DNA from: Ammoniphilus sp. YIM 78166
GTDB lineage: Bacteria > Bacillota > Bacilli > Aneurinibacillales > RAOX-1
Length of the DNA stretch: 64,000 bases
Direction: 5' to 3'
Assembly (NCBI RefSeq): GCF_004522215.1
Contig: NZ_SDLR01000005.1
Coordinates: forward strand, 93,086-157,085
A model generated the notes under the pieces. It searched no databases. It was not told where the DNA came from and saw nothing but the letters and a program-made list of their open reading frames with translations. The position numbers were made by a program, and so were the translations under genes. Positions 55,100 through 64,000 of the stretch are shown piece by piece (position 1 is the first letter of the stretch; every line of letters starts with the position of its first letter).

Positions 55100-55813
55100 C
55101 TATTCTTCTAACATATTATTTCGAACATTTTTCAGATGGACAAGTGAATAATGAGCCGCTTTTTTCTTATCACGATCCTTTATCGCCTTGAAAATTTCAC
55201 AATGTTCTTTAAAATAGGTGTTCATCCTTTCCTTGGTTAGGCTGCGTTCCTTCAGGGTGCCCCACAACTTTTCCAAACGCACGCTATTAATGATGTCAAT
55301 GACTCGCAAGAGGAACGAATTTTTCGCGGCCAAAGCGATTTGATAGTGAAATTGGCCATCCAATCTCTCGAACTTATGGAAAATGTCGCGAGTCAGCTCC
55401 TCAAAGTCAATACAATCCCTTGTATCTTCGAGAATTTGCTCAAGTGTCTTTAAATCTTCTTGAGTCGCTCGGACGGCTGCCAACTCCGCTAAATAGGGCT
55501 CGATGGAAAACCGGGCTTCAAACACCTCTGAGGGGCTGGTTTCATTTGCAATTTCTGTGAACAACTGATCGTTGGCAGGAATACTTTCTGATTTTATAAA
55601 CGTACCATGCCCAACCTTGCTCTCGATCAAGCCGATAATTTCCAGTGCTCGAAGGGCTTCTCTCACGGTTGCCCGACTGGTTTGATGCGTTTCAGCTAAT
55701 GCCCGCTCCGAAGGCAGTCTATCCCCTTGACGAAGCAGCCCCTCCTTTAACTGCTGCTGTATGGTTTTAGCAATTTCCAAAAAAGCCTTATTCGGTAGAT
55801 TTTGGATGTCCAT
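55100..55813 (-). CDS. GntR/FadR-family transcriptional regulator
   Basis: A 237-residue regulator. The N-terminal winged helix reads LLRQGDRLPSERALAETHQT and SRATVREALRALEIIGLIES, and the FCD effector domain spans about 85-230, with Asp/His metal-binding positions (AAVRAT...HKFERLDGQFHYQIALAAKN). It would repress its own operon and the divergent genes through the palindromes at 55831 and 55951, relieved by an organic acid. Confidence 0.92.
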   Translation of the reverse strand: MDIQNLPNKAFLEIAKTIQQQLKEGLLRQGDRLPSERALAETHQTSRATVREALRALEIIGLIESKVGHGTFIKSESIPANDQLFTEIANETSPSEVFEARFSIEPYLAELAAVRATQEDLKTLEQILEDTRDCIDFEELTRDIFHKFERLDGQFHYQIALAAKNSFLLRVIDIINSVRLEKLWGTLKERSLTKERMNTYFKEHCEIFKAIKDRDKKKAAHYSLVHLKNVRNNMLEE

Positions 55814-55830
55814 TGTTCTAAGTCCTCCCT

Positions 55831-55878
55831 ATTGGCCTTACCAATAAAAAGTATAGGGTTGACCAAAAAATTAGTCAA
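55831..55878 (-). promoter_or_regulatory. gntR-FAH promoter and operator
   Basis: Minus-strand -35 TTGACT (55873-55878), 17-base spacer and -10 TATACT (55850-55855). The palindrome ATTGGTAAGGCCAAT (55831-55845) covers the start point. Confidence 0.8.
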
Positions 55879-55912
55879 TATCCAATTTTCCGAATAAATT
55901 ATATATTTTACG

Positions 55913-55965
55913 TTGACTGAATAGGAAATAAGTTGTAATATTACTTTGGAATTGGTAAAGCCAAT
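55913..55965 (+). promoter_or_regulatory. Hydrolase-MFS promoter and operator
   Basis: -35 TTGACT (55913-55918), 17-base spacer and -10 TAATAT (55936-55941). The palindrome ATTGGTAAAGCCAAT (55951-55965), nearly identical to the one at 55831, overlaps the start point. The regulator can thus hold both divergent promoters. Confidence 0.8.
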
Positions 55966-56004
55966 TTTTTCCGTATCACCATTATATCAGAGGAGGCTGA
56001 ATTC

Positions 56005-56784
56005 TTGATTAAGCAAATCCAAAATTTAAATTTCAATGTTGAAACCAAAGGGACTGGAGAATCCATTATCTTCATCCATGGGCTGGGCGGAAGCCTTAAT
56101 ATCTGGAATAGCCAGGTGAATGCGACATCCCGCTTTTTCCAGACTACGGCTTATGATCTCCGTGGAGCTGGTCGTACCGAGCTGTCAGTTCCGGAATATT
56201 CTATTGAAGTTTTCGTGGAAGATTTAAAGAACTTAATGAATTCAGAAGGAATCAAAGAGGCCCATCTGGTCAGCCATTCCATGGGAACCCTGATTGCCCA
56301 GCACTTTGCCGTTGATTATCCTGACCGCGTAAAAAGCCTTACTCTAGTGGGCGGATTGCTGGAAATTCCGGAAGCGGGGAAAAAAGGACTCTATGATCGC
56401 TCCAACCTTGTCCGTGAAAATGGGATGGATACCGTGGCTGATGCGGTCATTGAAGGAGGAACTTCCTCTTACTCCAAACATGCGAATGCTGCCACCATTG
56501 GACTCGTCCGTGACTTGCTGCAGAGGAACAATCCAGAAGGCTATGCGGCTGCCTGTCGAGCATTAGCCAATGGTAGGGCCATTAATCACGGGCAGGTCCA
56601 AGTGCCGGTTCTACTAATTGTTGGAGATGAAGATCGGGTAACCCCTCTTCCCATGGCCAAAAAGCTCCTACAAGGATTCCCGAATGCTAGACTGGAAGTC
56701 ATTGAAAATTGCGGACATTGGACAACCGTAGAGGCTCCTGATGCAGTAAACCGTGCTCTGCTTTCCTTTTTATATTCGCTTTAA
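56005..56784 (+). CDS. Alpha/beta hydrolase (3-oxoadipate enol-lactonase-like)
   Basis: A 259-residue alpha/beta-fold protein with oxyanion IFIHGLGGSLNIW, nucleophile Ser in LVSHSMGTL, Asp in VGDEDRVTP and His in NCGHWTTVEAP. Layout and length match PcaD/RutD-type lactonases and esterases. RBS AGAGGAGG. First gene of the operon with an MFS transporter and divergent from FAH, which suggests hydrolysis of a lactone or ester in the same pathway. Confidence 0.88.
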   Translation: MIKQIQNLNFNVETKGTGESIIFIHGLGGSLNIWNSQVNATSRFFQTTAYDLRGAGRTELSVPEYSIEVFVEDLKNLMNSEGIKEAHLVSHSMGTLIAQHFAVDYPDRVKSLTLVGGLLEIPEAGKKGLYDRSNLVRENGMDTVADAVIEGGTSSYSKHANAATIGLVRDLLQRNNPEGYAAACRALANGRAINHGQVQVPVLLIVGDEDRVTPLPMAKKLLQGFPNARLEVIENCGHWTTVEAPDAVNRALLSFLYSL

Positions 56785-56787
56785 TTT

Positions 56788-58023
56788 ATGAACAAGATGA
56801 AAAAAGATTCCATACCTATGTCACACTCAGCGAAGCGCTCCCGAATTGAGCTAATGCTTCTAGTTCTCGGAATCTTGCTGATTGCCTCAAACCTTAGAGC
56901 TCCGATAACGGCAGTTGGGCCGCTGGTCGGTACCATCATAGAAGATACCCACATGTCCAATACTATGGCTGGGTTGCTCACCACTCTTCCCCTGCTCGGT
57001 TTCGCCGCCCTATCTCCTCTTGCGCCCAAACTCGCTCGACAGTTCGGTACGGAGGCTACACTACTTGCGGCGTTATTCATCTTGACATTGGGAATCATCC
57101 TTCGTTCTGTGCCATCAGTGGCCAGCTTATTCTTAGGGACCGCTATGCTTGGTCTAGCCATTGCCGCAGGGAATGTGTTGCTGCCAAGTCTCATTAAGCG
57201 TGAATTTCCTCATCGCATTGGACTCTTTACGGGCAGCTTCACCTTGACTATGAGTATTTGGGCGGCGATCGCCTCAGGGGTGAGTGTGCCTATCGCCCAA
57301 GGTCTGGGCTATGGCTGGCGGGTCGCTCTCTTATGTTGGGCCGGGCTATCAGTCATTACTTTTATGGTTTGGTTTCGACAGCTAAGACACACTCCCCCTA
57401 AAGTCCCGATGAAAGTCATCAAGGCTTGGAGTCCCTTATGGCATTCCAAAGTGGCTTGGCAGGTTACCTTGTTTATGGGGCTGCAGTCGATAGCGTTCTA
57501 CTCTGCCATCGCATGGCTACCTGAAGTCCTTTACGATAAGGGAATCAGCTTATCACACGCAGGATGGATGCTTTCCATGATGCAATTTATCAGTCTTCCG
57601 GCTGCATTCGGTGTTCCACTGCTTGCCGCCCGTCTTCCTAACCAGCGCGGCATTGTGACCGTTACTGCCATTCTGTACATCGTTGGATACACGGGTCTTC
57701 TCAGCGGTCACACCGAATGGCTAACACTAAGCATTCTTATGCTCGGACTTGCACAAGGCTCTAGTATTAGCCTTGCCCTTACTCTTTTTGGTCTTCGCTC
57801 AACGAACGCGCACCAAGCAGCAGAACTCTCGGGAATGGCACAATCCATTGGCTACTTGCTGGCTGCTGGCGGACCGATCTTATTTGGATTTTTCCACGAT
57901 CTTACTCACTCTTGGAATACATCGCTTCTGTTTCTCTTGACGGTCAGCATACTACAGTTCATCGTAGGACTGGGAGCAGGAAGGAATGTTACGATATCCG
58001 TTTCCAAGGATCAAGTGGCTTAG
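56788..58023 (+). CDS. MFS transporter, CynX/NimT-like
   Basis: A 411-residue twelve-helix MFS permease of the CynX (cyanate/2-nitroimidazole) subgroup, starting with IASNLRAPITAVGPLVG. It begins 3 bases after the hydrolase stop, so it is translationally coupled. It probably imports the substrate of the hydrolase or exports a product; the substrate itself is not predictable. Confidence 0.88.
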   Translation: MNKMKKDSIPMSHSAKRSRIELMLLVLGILLIASNLRAPITAVGPLVGTIIEDTHMSNTMAGLLTTLPLLGFAALSPLAPKLARQFGTEATLLAALFILTLGIILRSVPSVASLFLGTAMLGLAIAAGNVLLPSLIKREFPHRIGLFTGSFTLTMSIWAAIASGVSVPIAQGLGYGWRVALLCWAGLSVITFMVWFRQLRHTPPKVPMKVIKAWSPLWHSKVAWQVTLFMGLQSIAFYSAIAWLPEVLYDKGISLSHAGWMLSMMQFISLPAAFGVPLLAARLPNQRGIVTVTAILYIVGYTGLLSGHTEWLTLSILMLGLAQGSSISLALTLFGLRSTNAHQAAELSGMAQSIGYLLAAGGPILFGFFHDLTHSWNTSLLFLLTVSILQFIVGLGAGRNVTISVSKDQVA

Positions 58024-58116
58024 GTTTTGGTTTTTTTTATATGTTGCCAAGACTTCCCTTAGGCATCGTATCTTATTTTCGGCTGTGTTTTCCTGGTTCC
58101 CGAAGTCCATTAAATG

Positions 58117-58155
58117 AAAAGCCTTACCTTTCATCATGTGAAAGGTAAGGCTTTT
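58117..58155. terminator. Bidirectional terminator
   Basis: A 16-bp perfect stem, AAAAGCCTTACCTTTC / GAAAGGTAAGGCTTTT, with T runs on both strands between convergent genes. Confidence 0.85.
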
Positions 58156-58160
58156 TTTAA

Positions 58161-59000
58161 CTAAACCCGGTTCCATTCATCAGGATCAGCAAACATGCGT
58201 TGATCCTGGTTGAGGGCATTGATTTTATCCATATCTTCTGGCGTAAGTTCAAAATCAAAGACATCCGCATTTTCTGCGATGCGATGAGGCTTGGTGGATT
58301 TCGGGATGGTTACGACTCCCGTTTGCATATCCCAGCGGATAATGATTTGAGCCGTTGACTTATTGTATTTATTTGCGATCTCGACCAAGGTCGGTTCTTC
58401 AAGCAGACCACCCTGCATTAAGGGAGACCAGGCTTCCATCTGGATTTGATTCTTTTTGCAAAACGCATGCAATTCCCTTTGATTGAAACGCGGATGATAT
58501 TCAACTTGATTGACCATGGGGACAATCTCGCAATTGTCCATAATATCTTCCAGGTGGTGAATCTTAAAATTGCTCACGCCAATGGCGCGAATGCGTCCTT
58601 CTTTATAGAGCTTCTCGAGGGCTTTCCATGTCTCAATATATTTCCCAAGAGCTGGAGCAGGCCAGTGAATCAAATACAGGTCTAAATAGTCTAAACCTAA
58701 TTTCTCCATGCTTCGGTCAAAAGCCGCTAAAGTAGCTTCATAACCTTGGTCGGCATTCCAGACCTTCGTGGTAATGAACAGCTCTTCCCGAGGAACACCA
58801 GATTCAGCAATCCCTTTCCCTACGCCTTCTTCATTCTTATAAATCGCCGCGGTATCAATGCTCCGATAGCCTGCTTCCAGGGCAGCTTTTACAGAATTGA
58901 CAACTTCCTCTCCGTCTTGCACTTTGAAAACGCCTAAACCTATCCATGGCATTTTCACGCCATTATGTAATGTGGTCGTACTTTGCAAATCTTTTAGCAT
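58161..59000 (-). CDS. Aldo/keto reductase
   Basis: A 279-residue NADPH-dependent AKR5-like TIM-barrel enzyme with [13 protein letters not shown] (catalytic Asp/Tyr), the Lys in TTKVWN, LIHWP with the catalytic His, GVSNF, and [19 protein letters not shown] for NADP binding. Broad reductase of aldehydes and ketones, close to the glyoxal/methylglyoxal reductases (YvgN-like). Monocistronic. Confidence 0.92.
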   Translation of the reverse strand: MLKDLQSTTTLHNGVKMPWIGLGVFKVQDGEEVVNSVKAALEAGYRSIDTAAIYKNEEGVGKGIAESGVPREELFITTKVWNADQGYEATLAAFDRSMEKLGLDYLDLYLIHWPAPALGKYIETWKALEKLYKEGRIRAIGVSNFKIHHLEDIMDNCEIVPMVNQVEYHPRFNQRELHAFCKKNQIQMEAWSPLMQGGLLEEPTLVEIANKYNKSTAQIIIRWDMQTGVVTIPKSTKPHRIAENADVFDFELTPEDMDKINALNQDQRMFADPDEWNRV

Positions 59001-59174
59001 GATTCCGTCTCCCGTATCATTTTATTAACAATATTAGAAATGGTATGACTTTACTTACAATTGTCATTATAACATCTACCTAAGACTTTGTACAACCGAT
59101 AAACAATGTGGGCCTAGTGCAGTGCATATTCACTTTTCGTCTCGTGTTCGAACGCCGCATAAGCAAGGCAAAGC

Positions 59175-59831
59175 TCAGCTTGAGCGCAAGTATTTTAGAA
59201 TTTGCGATAGCATGGCGATCATCGACGGATGCTGTAATGCTTCCGTAGTATGGGCAGGGGTGAAGCAGCATACACGCCCTTGGCCAACTGAATGGTACCA
59301 ACCTGCAATGGAGTCCCCGTCTACAGAGGAAGAATGGAGAAAAACTTGAGTGTTAGATTCATCGCATTCTACGAAATAGTGCTCGTCTTTAACAGAGAAA
59401 CTATGATGATCCTCTATACCCAGGTCGTTGTGGTTCAGGGTATAAGTAACCGTCTGATGCTCCTTTGGATGGTATTTAAATTGTCCACGAAGCAGAGAAA
59501 CATAATCCCTCACTTCATCGTAACTGGCCAAACCGGAATGCCACCCCAGCCAGCTTCCTCCATCTTCTACATAATTCCTTATCGCGGTGGCTGCCCCATC
59601 ATCCATCCAGCGCCGTACCTCTTTGTCCTGCGGGTTCACTCGGTTTTCAGCAGAAAAGATCACAGCTGCAGGACGGTCCGCTAAAGCACCGGCCAGCTCT
59701 TGTACCGTTAGGTAAGAAATTTCGTATTCGCCCTCTAATCCTTGGATGGATTGCTCTAATGTGCTTTGCAGCGCTTCTCGGCTGTGATAATAATCTCCAA
59801 GGACCGCAACGATCGTCTCTTTCAATATCAT
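59175..59831 (-). CDS. ThuA-domain protein
   Basis: A 218-residue ThuA-like protein (class I glutamine amidotransferase-like fold) with YVEDGGSWLGWHSGLAS, HPKEHQTVTYTLNHNDLGI and HYFVECDES blocks. ThuA proteins occur in trehalose, sugar and cyclitol catabolic operons and include hydratase/isomerase roles. It is the last gene of the araC-Gfo-thuA unit. Confidence 0.85.
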   Translation of the reverse strand: MILKETIVAVLGDYYHSREALQSTLEQSIQGLEGEYEISYLTVQELAGALADRPAAVIFSAENRVNPQDKEVRRWMDDGAATAIRNYVEDGGSWLGWHSGLASYDEVRDYVSLLRGQFKYHPKEHQTVTYTLNHNDLGIEDHHSFSVKDEHYFVECDESNTQVFLHSSSVDGDSIAGWYHSVGQGRVCCFTPAHTTEALQHPSMIAMLSQILKYLRSS

Positions 59832-59873
59832 AACCTCCCGAATTAAAGCGGTTTTACGCTCATCCTTTTATAA

Positions 59874-60911
59874 TTAGCTTTTTGCAAACACCCGTTCCAG
59901 AGGAAAGTCCCGCGCTTCCAGCGGCAATGTTACTCTTTTGTTGGTCACGGCAGATTCATAGGCAGCCATCAAAATTTCCGTGCATACCGCTGCATTTTCT
60001 ATGGAACAGATCGAAGGCTGACCCGTCTCGATGCTATTGATCAGATCGAGGACGAGATCGATATACACGCTATCCCAGGTGGCTTGCTGCTCTAACTCGG
60101 GCAGCGTGATTCCATCCTTATTGATGACCTTCACCACTCCGCCTTCATTTGTCTCGATGATGCCTTCCGTACCGACGATTAGCGTGCCCGCAACCTCCGG
60201 AGCTGTTGGAGTCAGATTAATATACCCGGTTGCCCCTCCAGCAAACGAGATTTGCAGAAGCATTTCATCTTCAACGGGGTGACCGTACCGGGTTTGCTGT
60301 TTCGTCCAATCGGCTTTGGCAAACACGGATTCAACCTTAGGATCGTTCAAGTAATGACGGAGCATATCGACCCAGTGCGTACCCCAAGACATGAGATCCC
60401 AGCCCTTGCCGACCCATCCCTCGAGCCTGGTGACTTTTCCGATCCTATTAGCCTCAATGGCTTGTTTGACATATTGATGAATAGGATGATACCTGCGCTG
60501 GTGAGCCACCAGCAGAACGACCTCATGTTTCTTGCAAACGTCTAGCATCTGCTGCACTTCTTCCATATTTAAAGCCATTGGCTTTTCGCAAAGAATCCCT
60601 TTCACCCCCGCTTCCGCGGCATCCACTACCATTTGGGCATGCAAGGAGGGCCATGTGCATATACTCACAAAATCAAGCTGCTCTTTTTGCAGCATGTCCT
60701 TGTAATCTGTATAAATAGCTGGAACCCCAAAAGCATCTGCATAGCCTCTCGCATTTTCTTCCACAACATCCGCAGCGGCTGCGATCTCGACCCTCTCTGT
60801 TGCTTGATAGGCCATTCCATGCGAATAGGCGATACGGTAACCCGCCGAAACCCCCGGCTGTATTTTTTGCGGCTTCCCGCAGCCAATAATTCCCACTCGA
60901 TATGTTTTCAA
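59874..60911 (-). CDS. Gfo/Idh/MocA family oxidoreductase
   Basis: A 345-residue dehydrogenase: VGIIGCGKPQ nucleotide motif, CEKPMALNMEEVQ with catalytic Lys, and GWDLMSWGTHWVDMLRHYL in the C-terminal domain with the His. It likely oxidises a sugar or inositol-type alcohol with NAD(P). Operon with ThuA and AraC genes: a sugar-oxidation module like thuAB. Confidence 0.9.
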   Translation of the reverse strand: MKTYRVGIIGCGKPQKIQPGVSAGYRIAYSHGMAYQATERVEIAAAADVVEENARGYADAFGVPAIYTDYKDMLQKEQLDFVSICTWPSLHAQMVVDAAEAGVKGILCEKPMALNMEEVQQMLDVCKKHEVVLLVAHQRRYHPIHQYVKQAIEANRIGKVTRLEGWVGKGWDLMSWGTHWVDMLRHYLNDPKVESVFAKADWTKQQTRYGHPVEDEMLLQISFAGGATGYINLTPTAPEVAGTLIVGTEGIIETNEGGVVKVINKDGITLPELEQQATWDSVYIDLVLDLINSIETGQPSICSIENAAVCTEILMAAYESAVTNKRVTLPLEARDFPLERVFAKS

Positions 60912-60947
60912 AAAAATCCACTCCTTTTCGTTTTTTTCACTAACTTT

Positions 60948-61850
60948 TTAACTTCCAACAAATTGGCGATGCCGGTAAGCGGATGGCGATACGCCTGTCC
61001 ATCGTTTAAACTGTCTGCTGAAATGACTGATCGAAGCAAAACCCAGACGGTCAGCAATTTCTTCCACCGCCAATTCCGAATCTATCAAATACCTCTTCGC
61101 TTGGTTCAATTTGACTCTCGTCAGATAATTGCGGGGCGACAGGCCGTATACATCATTAAATACCTTATTACAAAGAGAAAGGCTAATGCACAATTTCTCT
61201 GCTATATCTTGGATTCGAACGGAGGACTCTGTATTCTGTTCCAACAGATTTGCAATTTTGCATGCCAGTTCTACATGTTCTCTCGAGCGGACGGCTCGAT
61301 TGGATTGCACATCTCCTGAACCCTCCATCGAGTCAAACACCGAAATCAAATCTAATAGAATCTCGGGCAGAAGAGATTGAATCTTCAGAATCTCCATCGA
61401 AGACAGCTTCATGGTCGGCATGGCTGGATTAGAGCTTACCGGTTCTCTTGAACCAGCTTCATTTATCAGCTTGATAAATTGATGCACATGGTCTCTCAAT
61501 TCCGTTGCATTTTCCCCAGCAGAAGGGATTAAACCATTTCCGCTGCATAACAGCTTTCTTATTTCAGGATCATCCATGTCGAAATGAAAAGTAAAATATT
61601 TGCACGTTTCCGGAGAATCATTTTCCAAGTCATGGATCTCATTTGGCCTCAATAGGATGAAGTCTCCACTATCAAGTAAAATCTTCCTTCCATTCACCCG
61701 CATCGACGAGGTGCCTTCCAAACAGTGCAAAAGCTCAAATGTAGGATGATGATGAATTCTGTATTTCCAACCCGGGTCTATCCCTCTGACATGGGCACCC
61801 ATAATCGAAAAGGAACAAGTCACATCCTGGATTCGAATGGTCCATTCCAC
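60948..61850 (-). CDS. AraC-family transcriptional regulator
   Basis: A 300-residue protein. The N-terminal cupin sensor (HHHPTFELLHCLEGTSSMRV) spans about residues 30-110. Two C-terminal helix-turn-helix motifs read IQDIAEKLCISLSLCNKVF and VEEIADRLGFASISHFSRQF. It is the first gene of the sugar operon and its probable activator. Confidence 0.9.
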   Translation of the reverse strand: MEWTIRIQDVTCSFSIMGAHVRGIDPGWKYRIHHHPTFELLHCLEGTSSMRVNGRKILLDSGDFILLRPNEIHDLENDSPETCKYFTFHFDMDDPEIRKLLCSGNGLIPSAGENATELRDHVHQFIKLINEAGSREPVSSNPAMPTMKLSSMEILKIQSLLPEILLDLISVFDSMEGSGDVQSNRAVRSREHVELACKIANLLEQNTESSVRIQDIAEKLCISLSLCNKVFNDVYGLSPRNYLTRVKLNQAKRYLIDSELAVEEIADRLGFASISHFSRQFKRWTGVSPSAYRHRQFVGS

Positions 61851-62038
61851 AATTTCTTCCCCCTATCAACAAAAGCAACTCGGTGTTTTTCACCTCCAGC
61901 CTGTTATTTACTTATGATTATAATCAATCTTCTAAATCGTGTATATTCAAAAAACCCCTATATTTTTGACCAAATCAACACGAATGGCTTGTTCCATTTG
62001 ACCTTTTGCGGGTCAGACAAGAGATCTACACAATTCAA
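61851..62038. other. Promoter region of the AraC operon, no gene
   Basis: AT-rich gap with CTCTTGTCTGACCC-type sequence but no clear -35/-10 pair that I can fix. Confidence 0.3.
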
Positions 62039-62068
62039 AAGCCCTTTGGATGAACCTCCAAAGGGCTT
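62039..62068 (-). terminator. Terminator of the hydrolase-amidohydrolase operon
   Basis: A 12-bp stem, AAGCCCTTTGGA / TCCAAAGGGCTT, followed on the minus strand by TTTGAATTG and on the plus strand by TAATCTTTTT. Confidence 0.75.
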
Positions 62069-62075
62069 AATCTTT

Positions 62076-62927
62076 TTATATAGGTTTCAGTTGGTCTTCG
62101 CCTTCTCCCTCAACGAAATGAGGAAGGCTGGCACCGACAAGCCAGGCGGATAACGCTCGGACCAGTGACGAATCCCTATTGAATAAGCTGGCGAGCACGC
62201 TCATGTGATGAGCCCCGCCCACCACGACCTTCGCTGCCCGGCCCCGCTCGGCCAACCTACTAGCTTGTTCGTGAAACGCTGCTGTCTCTTTTTCTCCGAC
62301 GATTAGGGCTGTCTGTACGCTATGCGGTATGTCACGGATGGTCCAATCAGAGATTTCGGTGTCCGTCAAGGACAGTTCCTCCTGCAGAAAGGACCTACTG
62401 ACTGGTTCCAGGTCGAATGCCCCGCTCACAGCAACAACTGCCGCACAGTGATCCGCGATTTCACGCGATTGAATCGCGGCAAGCGATAAATGTGCGCCTG
62501 CGGAATGACCAACAAGGCAGAGCTTTGTTCCATCTGGTAGGAGAGTCAAGAGCCGGGCAATCGCCTCCCTCACATCGCTGACTACATCCGCCATTCGGAC
62601 ACTTGGCATCAATCTGTATTCCAAGTTAGCAACCGTTGGGCCTAACGCCGTTAGACCAGGCAGCACACAACGGTGATCCTCAGCTCGCAGTGCACGCCAG
62701 TACCCGCCATGCACAAAAACGGGGACTACAGGTCCTGGCTGGTTATTCCCCCCTAGTTCGAGCCATTGGCGCGGATCGGAGCCATACATATGGCGAACTA
62801 ATGACAGTTGACCTGACACTGCTTGACTTCGACTTTCAAGGCATTCAAGCCACGCGCCAAAGTCCGGAAGAATTTTCGCCATGCGTAATTGGCCATCCCA
62901 GTAATCCCTGCTCTGAAGCATTTTCAT
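62076..62927 (-). CDS. Alpha/beta hydrolase (kynurenine-formamidase/arylformamidase-like)
   Basis: A 283-residue protein with oxyanion motif VFVHGGYWRAL, nucleophile in LVGHSAGAHLSLAA, and a His in GAHHMSVL. The HGGYW/GHSAGA pair is typical of the kynurenine formamidase/BD-FAE group, which hydrolyses N-formyl or carbamoyl bonds. It lies 13 bases downstream of an amidohydrolase and shares its strand, so it may act on the same compound. Confidence 0.82.
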   Translation of the reverse strand: MKMLQSRDYWDGQLRMAKILPDFGAWLECLESRSQAVSGQLSLVRHMYGSDPRQWLELGGNNQPGPVVPVFVHGGYWRALRAEDHRCVLPGLTALGPTVANLEYRLMPSVRMADVVSDVREAIARLLTLLPDGTKLCLVGHSAGAHLSLAAIQSREIADHCAAVVAVSGAFDLEPVSRSFLQEELSLTDTEISDWTIRDIPHSVQTALIVGEKETAAFHEQASRLAERGRAAKVVVGGAHHMSVLASLFNRDSSLVRALSAWLVGASLPHFVEGEGEDQLKPI

Positions 62928-62939
62928 CGTTCCCTCCCT

Positions 62940-64000
62940 TTATACGGTTGCAATGATCAAGCCTTGAAGTGTCTCAATTGCGCTGCGGGGATCCTTCCAT
63001 ATTTTCCCGTCCTTCATAATCATCGCCAGATTGTCGCGATCCTGAAGAAGTGAGACATCCTCAGTAACATCCCCTCGAACAAGAAGCATGTCGGCTAGGA
63101 ACCCTTCTTTGATCTGCCCTAGCTCGTGTCCCATTTGCATGAGCTGAGCTCCAACGGTTGTCGCACACTTCAGCGCCTCGACTGGAGTATAGCCAAAGAA
63201 GTTGACGAAATGTTCAATATCCCTGGCATTTTGCCCCATAGGCGTAATGGCAAAACCATAATCCCCACCCACCACAACTCGGATGCCACGCTTACGAATT
63301 TCCTTATAGGTCTTGCAAGTAGCCTCAAACTTGCGGAACAATCCCATACTTTCGGCCACCTGTGGCGACATACCGCCCATCGTGCTGTTATGAACGAGAC
63401 CAAAGGCTGGCCCAACAAAGACTCGATCCTTCACCGATTCGAGCATGTCTAGCGCCTCTTCGTCCGCGAAATCACAGTGATAAATACAGTCTACCCCGTG
63501 CCGAACCGCCATCTTCACACTTTGAGAGGAACGGGCATGGGCGGCAATTAACTTACCATAGCGATGGCCAACGGAAACCACTGCGGCCAGTTCCTCCTCT
63601 TCGAGTGGAGTAATCTCTGCTCGGGCATGACTGATGAATTCATCACCCGAAATATTGATCTTCAGCACATCAACGCCATCACGAATGCATTCCCTAGCCA
63701 CCCGGCGGAATTCATCTGCACCATCCGCAATCAAACCAAAGCTCTCCTGATAAATGTGACGCTTACGCTCATCACCCAACCCTGCAGTGGTCGTCATTTC
63801 AGGGCTTCCTGCAAGCATCCGTGGTCCGGCGATCATGCCTTCATTAATTGCATTTCGAGCAGTGACACCCAGCATGGGTTTTGCTGAAGCCGCTTCAAAG
63901 ATCGAGGTAAATCCATGGCTAAGAAGCAATTGCAGGTTCTTCGCTGTCAACAGCATGTGCTCCTCGTTGCTAAGCTGACCGAGTTCAGTCATGCTCTTGA
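62940..64000 (-). CDS. Metal-dependent amidohydrolase (imidazolonepropionase-like), partial
   Basis: About 350 residues visible; the frame is open at the right edge, so the N-terminus with the first metal His pair is outside. Visible: LIAAHARSS and IYHCDFADEEALD (metal His residues), GGDYGFAITPMG (catalytic Asp), and the C-terminal GQIKEGFLADMLLVRGDV of the amidohydrolase_1 family (prolidase/imidazolonepropionase-like). An ATG at 63992 exists but leads to a truncated barrel, so the start lies outside the window. Confidence 0.85.
   Translation of the reverse strand, partial: KSMTELGQLSNEEHMLLTAKNLQLLLSHGFTSIFEAASAKPMLGVTARNAINEGMIAGPRMLAGSPEMTTTAGLGDERKRHIYQESFGLIADGADEFRRVARECIRDGVDVLKINISGDEFISHARAEITPLEEEELAAVVSVGHRYGKLIAAHARSSQSVKMAVRHGVDCIYHCDFADEEALDMLESVKDRVFVGPAFGLVHNSTMGGMSPQVAESMGLFRKFEATCKTYKEIRKRGIRVVVGGDYGFAITPMGQNARDIEHFVNFFGYTPVEALKCATTVGAQLMQMGHELGQIKEGFLADMLLVRGDVTEDVSLLQDRDNLAMIMKDGKIWKDPRSAIETLQGLIIATV

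Noticed and set aside
60633..61319. Long plus-strand open frame
   Set aside because: It is antisense to well-supported Gfo/Idh/MocA and AraC genes and has no family resemblance.

Overview
The window looks like chromosomal DNA of a spore-forming-type Firmicute of the order Bacillales (Paenibacillaceae/Aneurinibacillus-like). This rests on strong AGGAGG-type ribosome binding sites, frequent TTG and GTG starts, cre-like sites, a CBO0543-family and a DUF3231 protein, and a Bacillus-style type I toxin-antitoxin locus. I cannot name the species. No rRNA, tRNA, CRISPR array or complete insertion sequence was seen.

Layout. (1) 1-6 kb: a minus-strand catabolic operon with two amidohydrolase/Rieske pairs around an iron alcohol dehydrogenase and an aldehyde dehydrogenase. 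(2) 6-14.4 kb: a TRAP transporter (DctQ, DctM, DctP) with a GH88-like hydrolase, a second DctP receptor, and a divergent OmpR-type two-component system. Phased 11-bp repeats and a cre-like site lie between them. (3) 14.5-18.5 kb: membrane proteins and a CHRD protein. (4) 18.7-23.4 kb: a short-chain fatty acid transporter behind a sigma-54 promoter, with its NtrC-type regulator and sensor kinase. (5) 23.5-33 kb: a mosaic of small genes (an intact type I toxin-antitoxin locus, MazG-like, Gfo/Idh/MocA, rifampin ADP-ribosyltransferase, SDR, ferritin-like pair, TetR/DoxX) mixed with decayed copies of the toxin-antitoxin unit. (6) 33-40 kb: an esterase, SstT plus threonine dehydrogenase behind a cre site, a phosphodiesterase-like protein, and two broken genes. 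(7) 40-52.5 kb: a CobT-BluB fusion under a cobalamin riboswitch, BrnQ with an ACT-domain protein, TauE with a divergent LysR regulator, pirin and a damaged wrbA. Remnants of SLH-domain, bkdB, leucine dehydrogenase and MBL-fold genes are scattered here. (8) 52.7-53.9 kb: 23 exact-register copies of a 52-bp tandem repeat. (9) 54-58 kb: a divergent FAH-GntR / enol-lactonase-MFS cassette with paired operators. (10) 58-64 kb: aldo/keto reductase, an AraC-Gfo-ThuA operon, and a hydrolase-amidohydrolase pair that runs off the window.

Overall this is a soil-type catabolic region: organic acids, uronides, short-chain fatty acids, threonine and branched-chain amino acids each have their own transporter and regulator. 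It is interspersed with clear gene decay. The most notable items are the duplicated amidohydrolase-Rieske module, the type I toxin-antitoxin unit with its dispersed relics, the CobT-BluB fusion, the fused bcd/bkdB relic beside brnQ, and the 52-bp repeat array with its 8-unit higher-order duplication.
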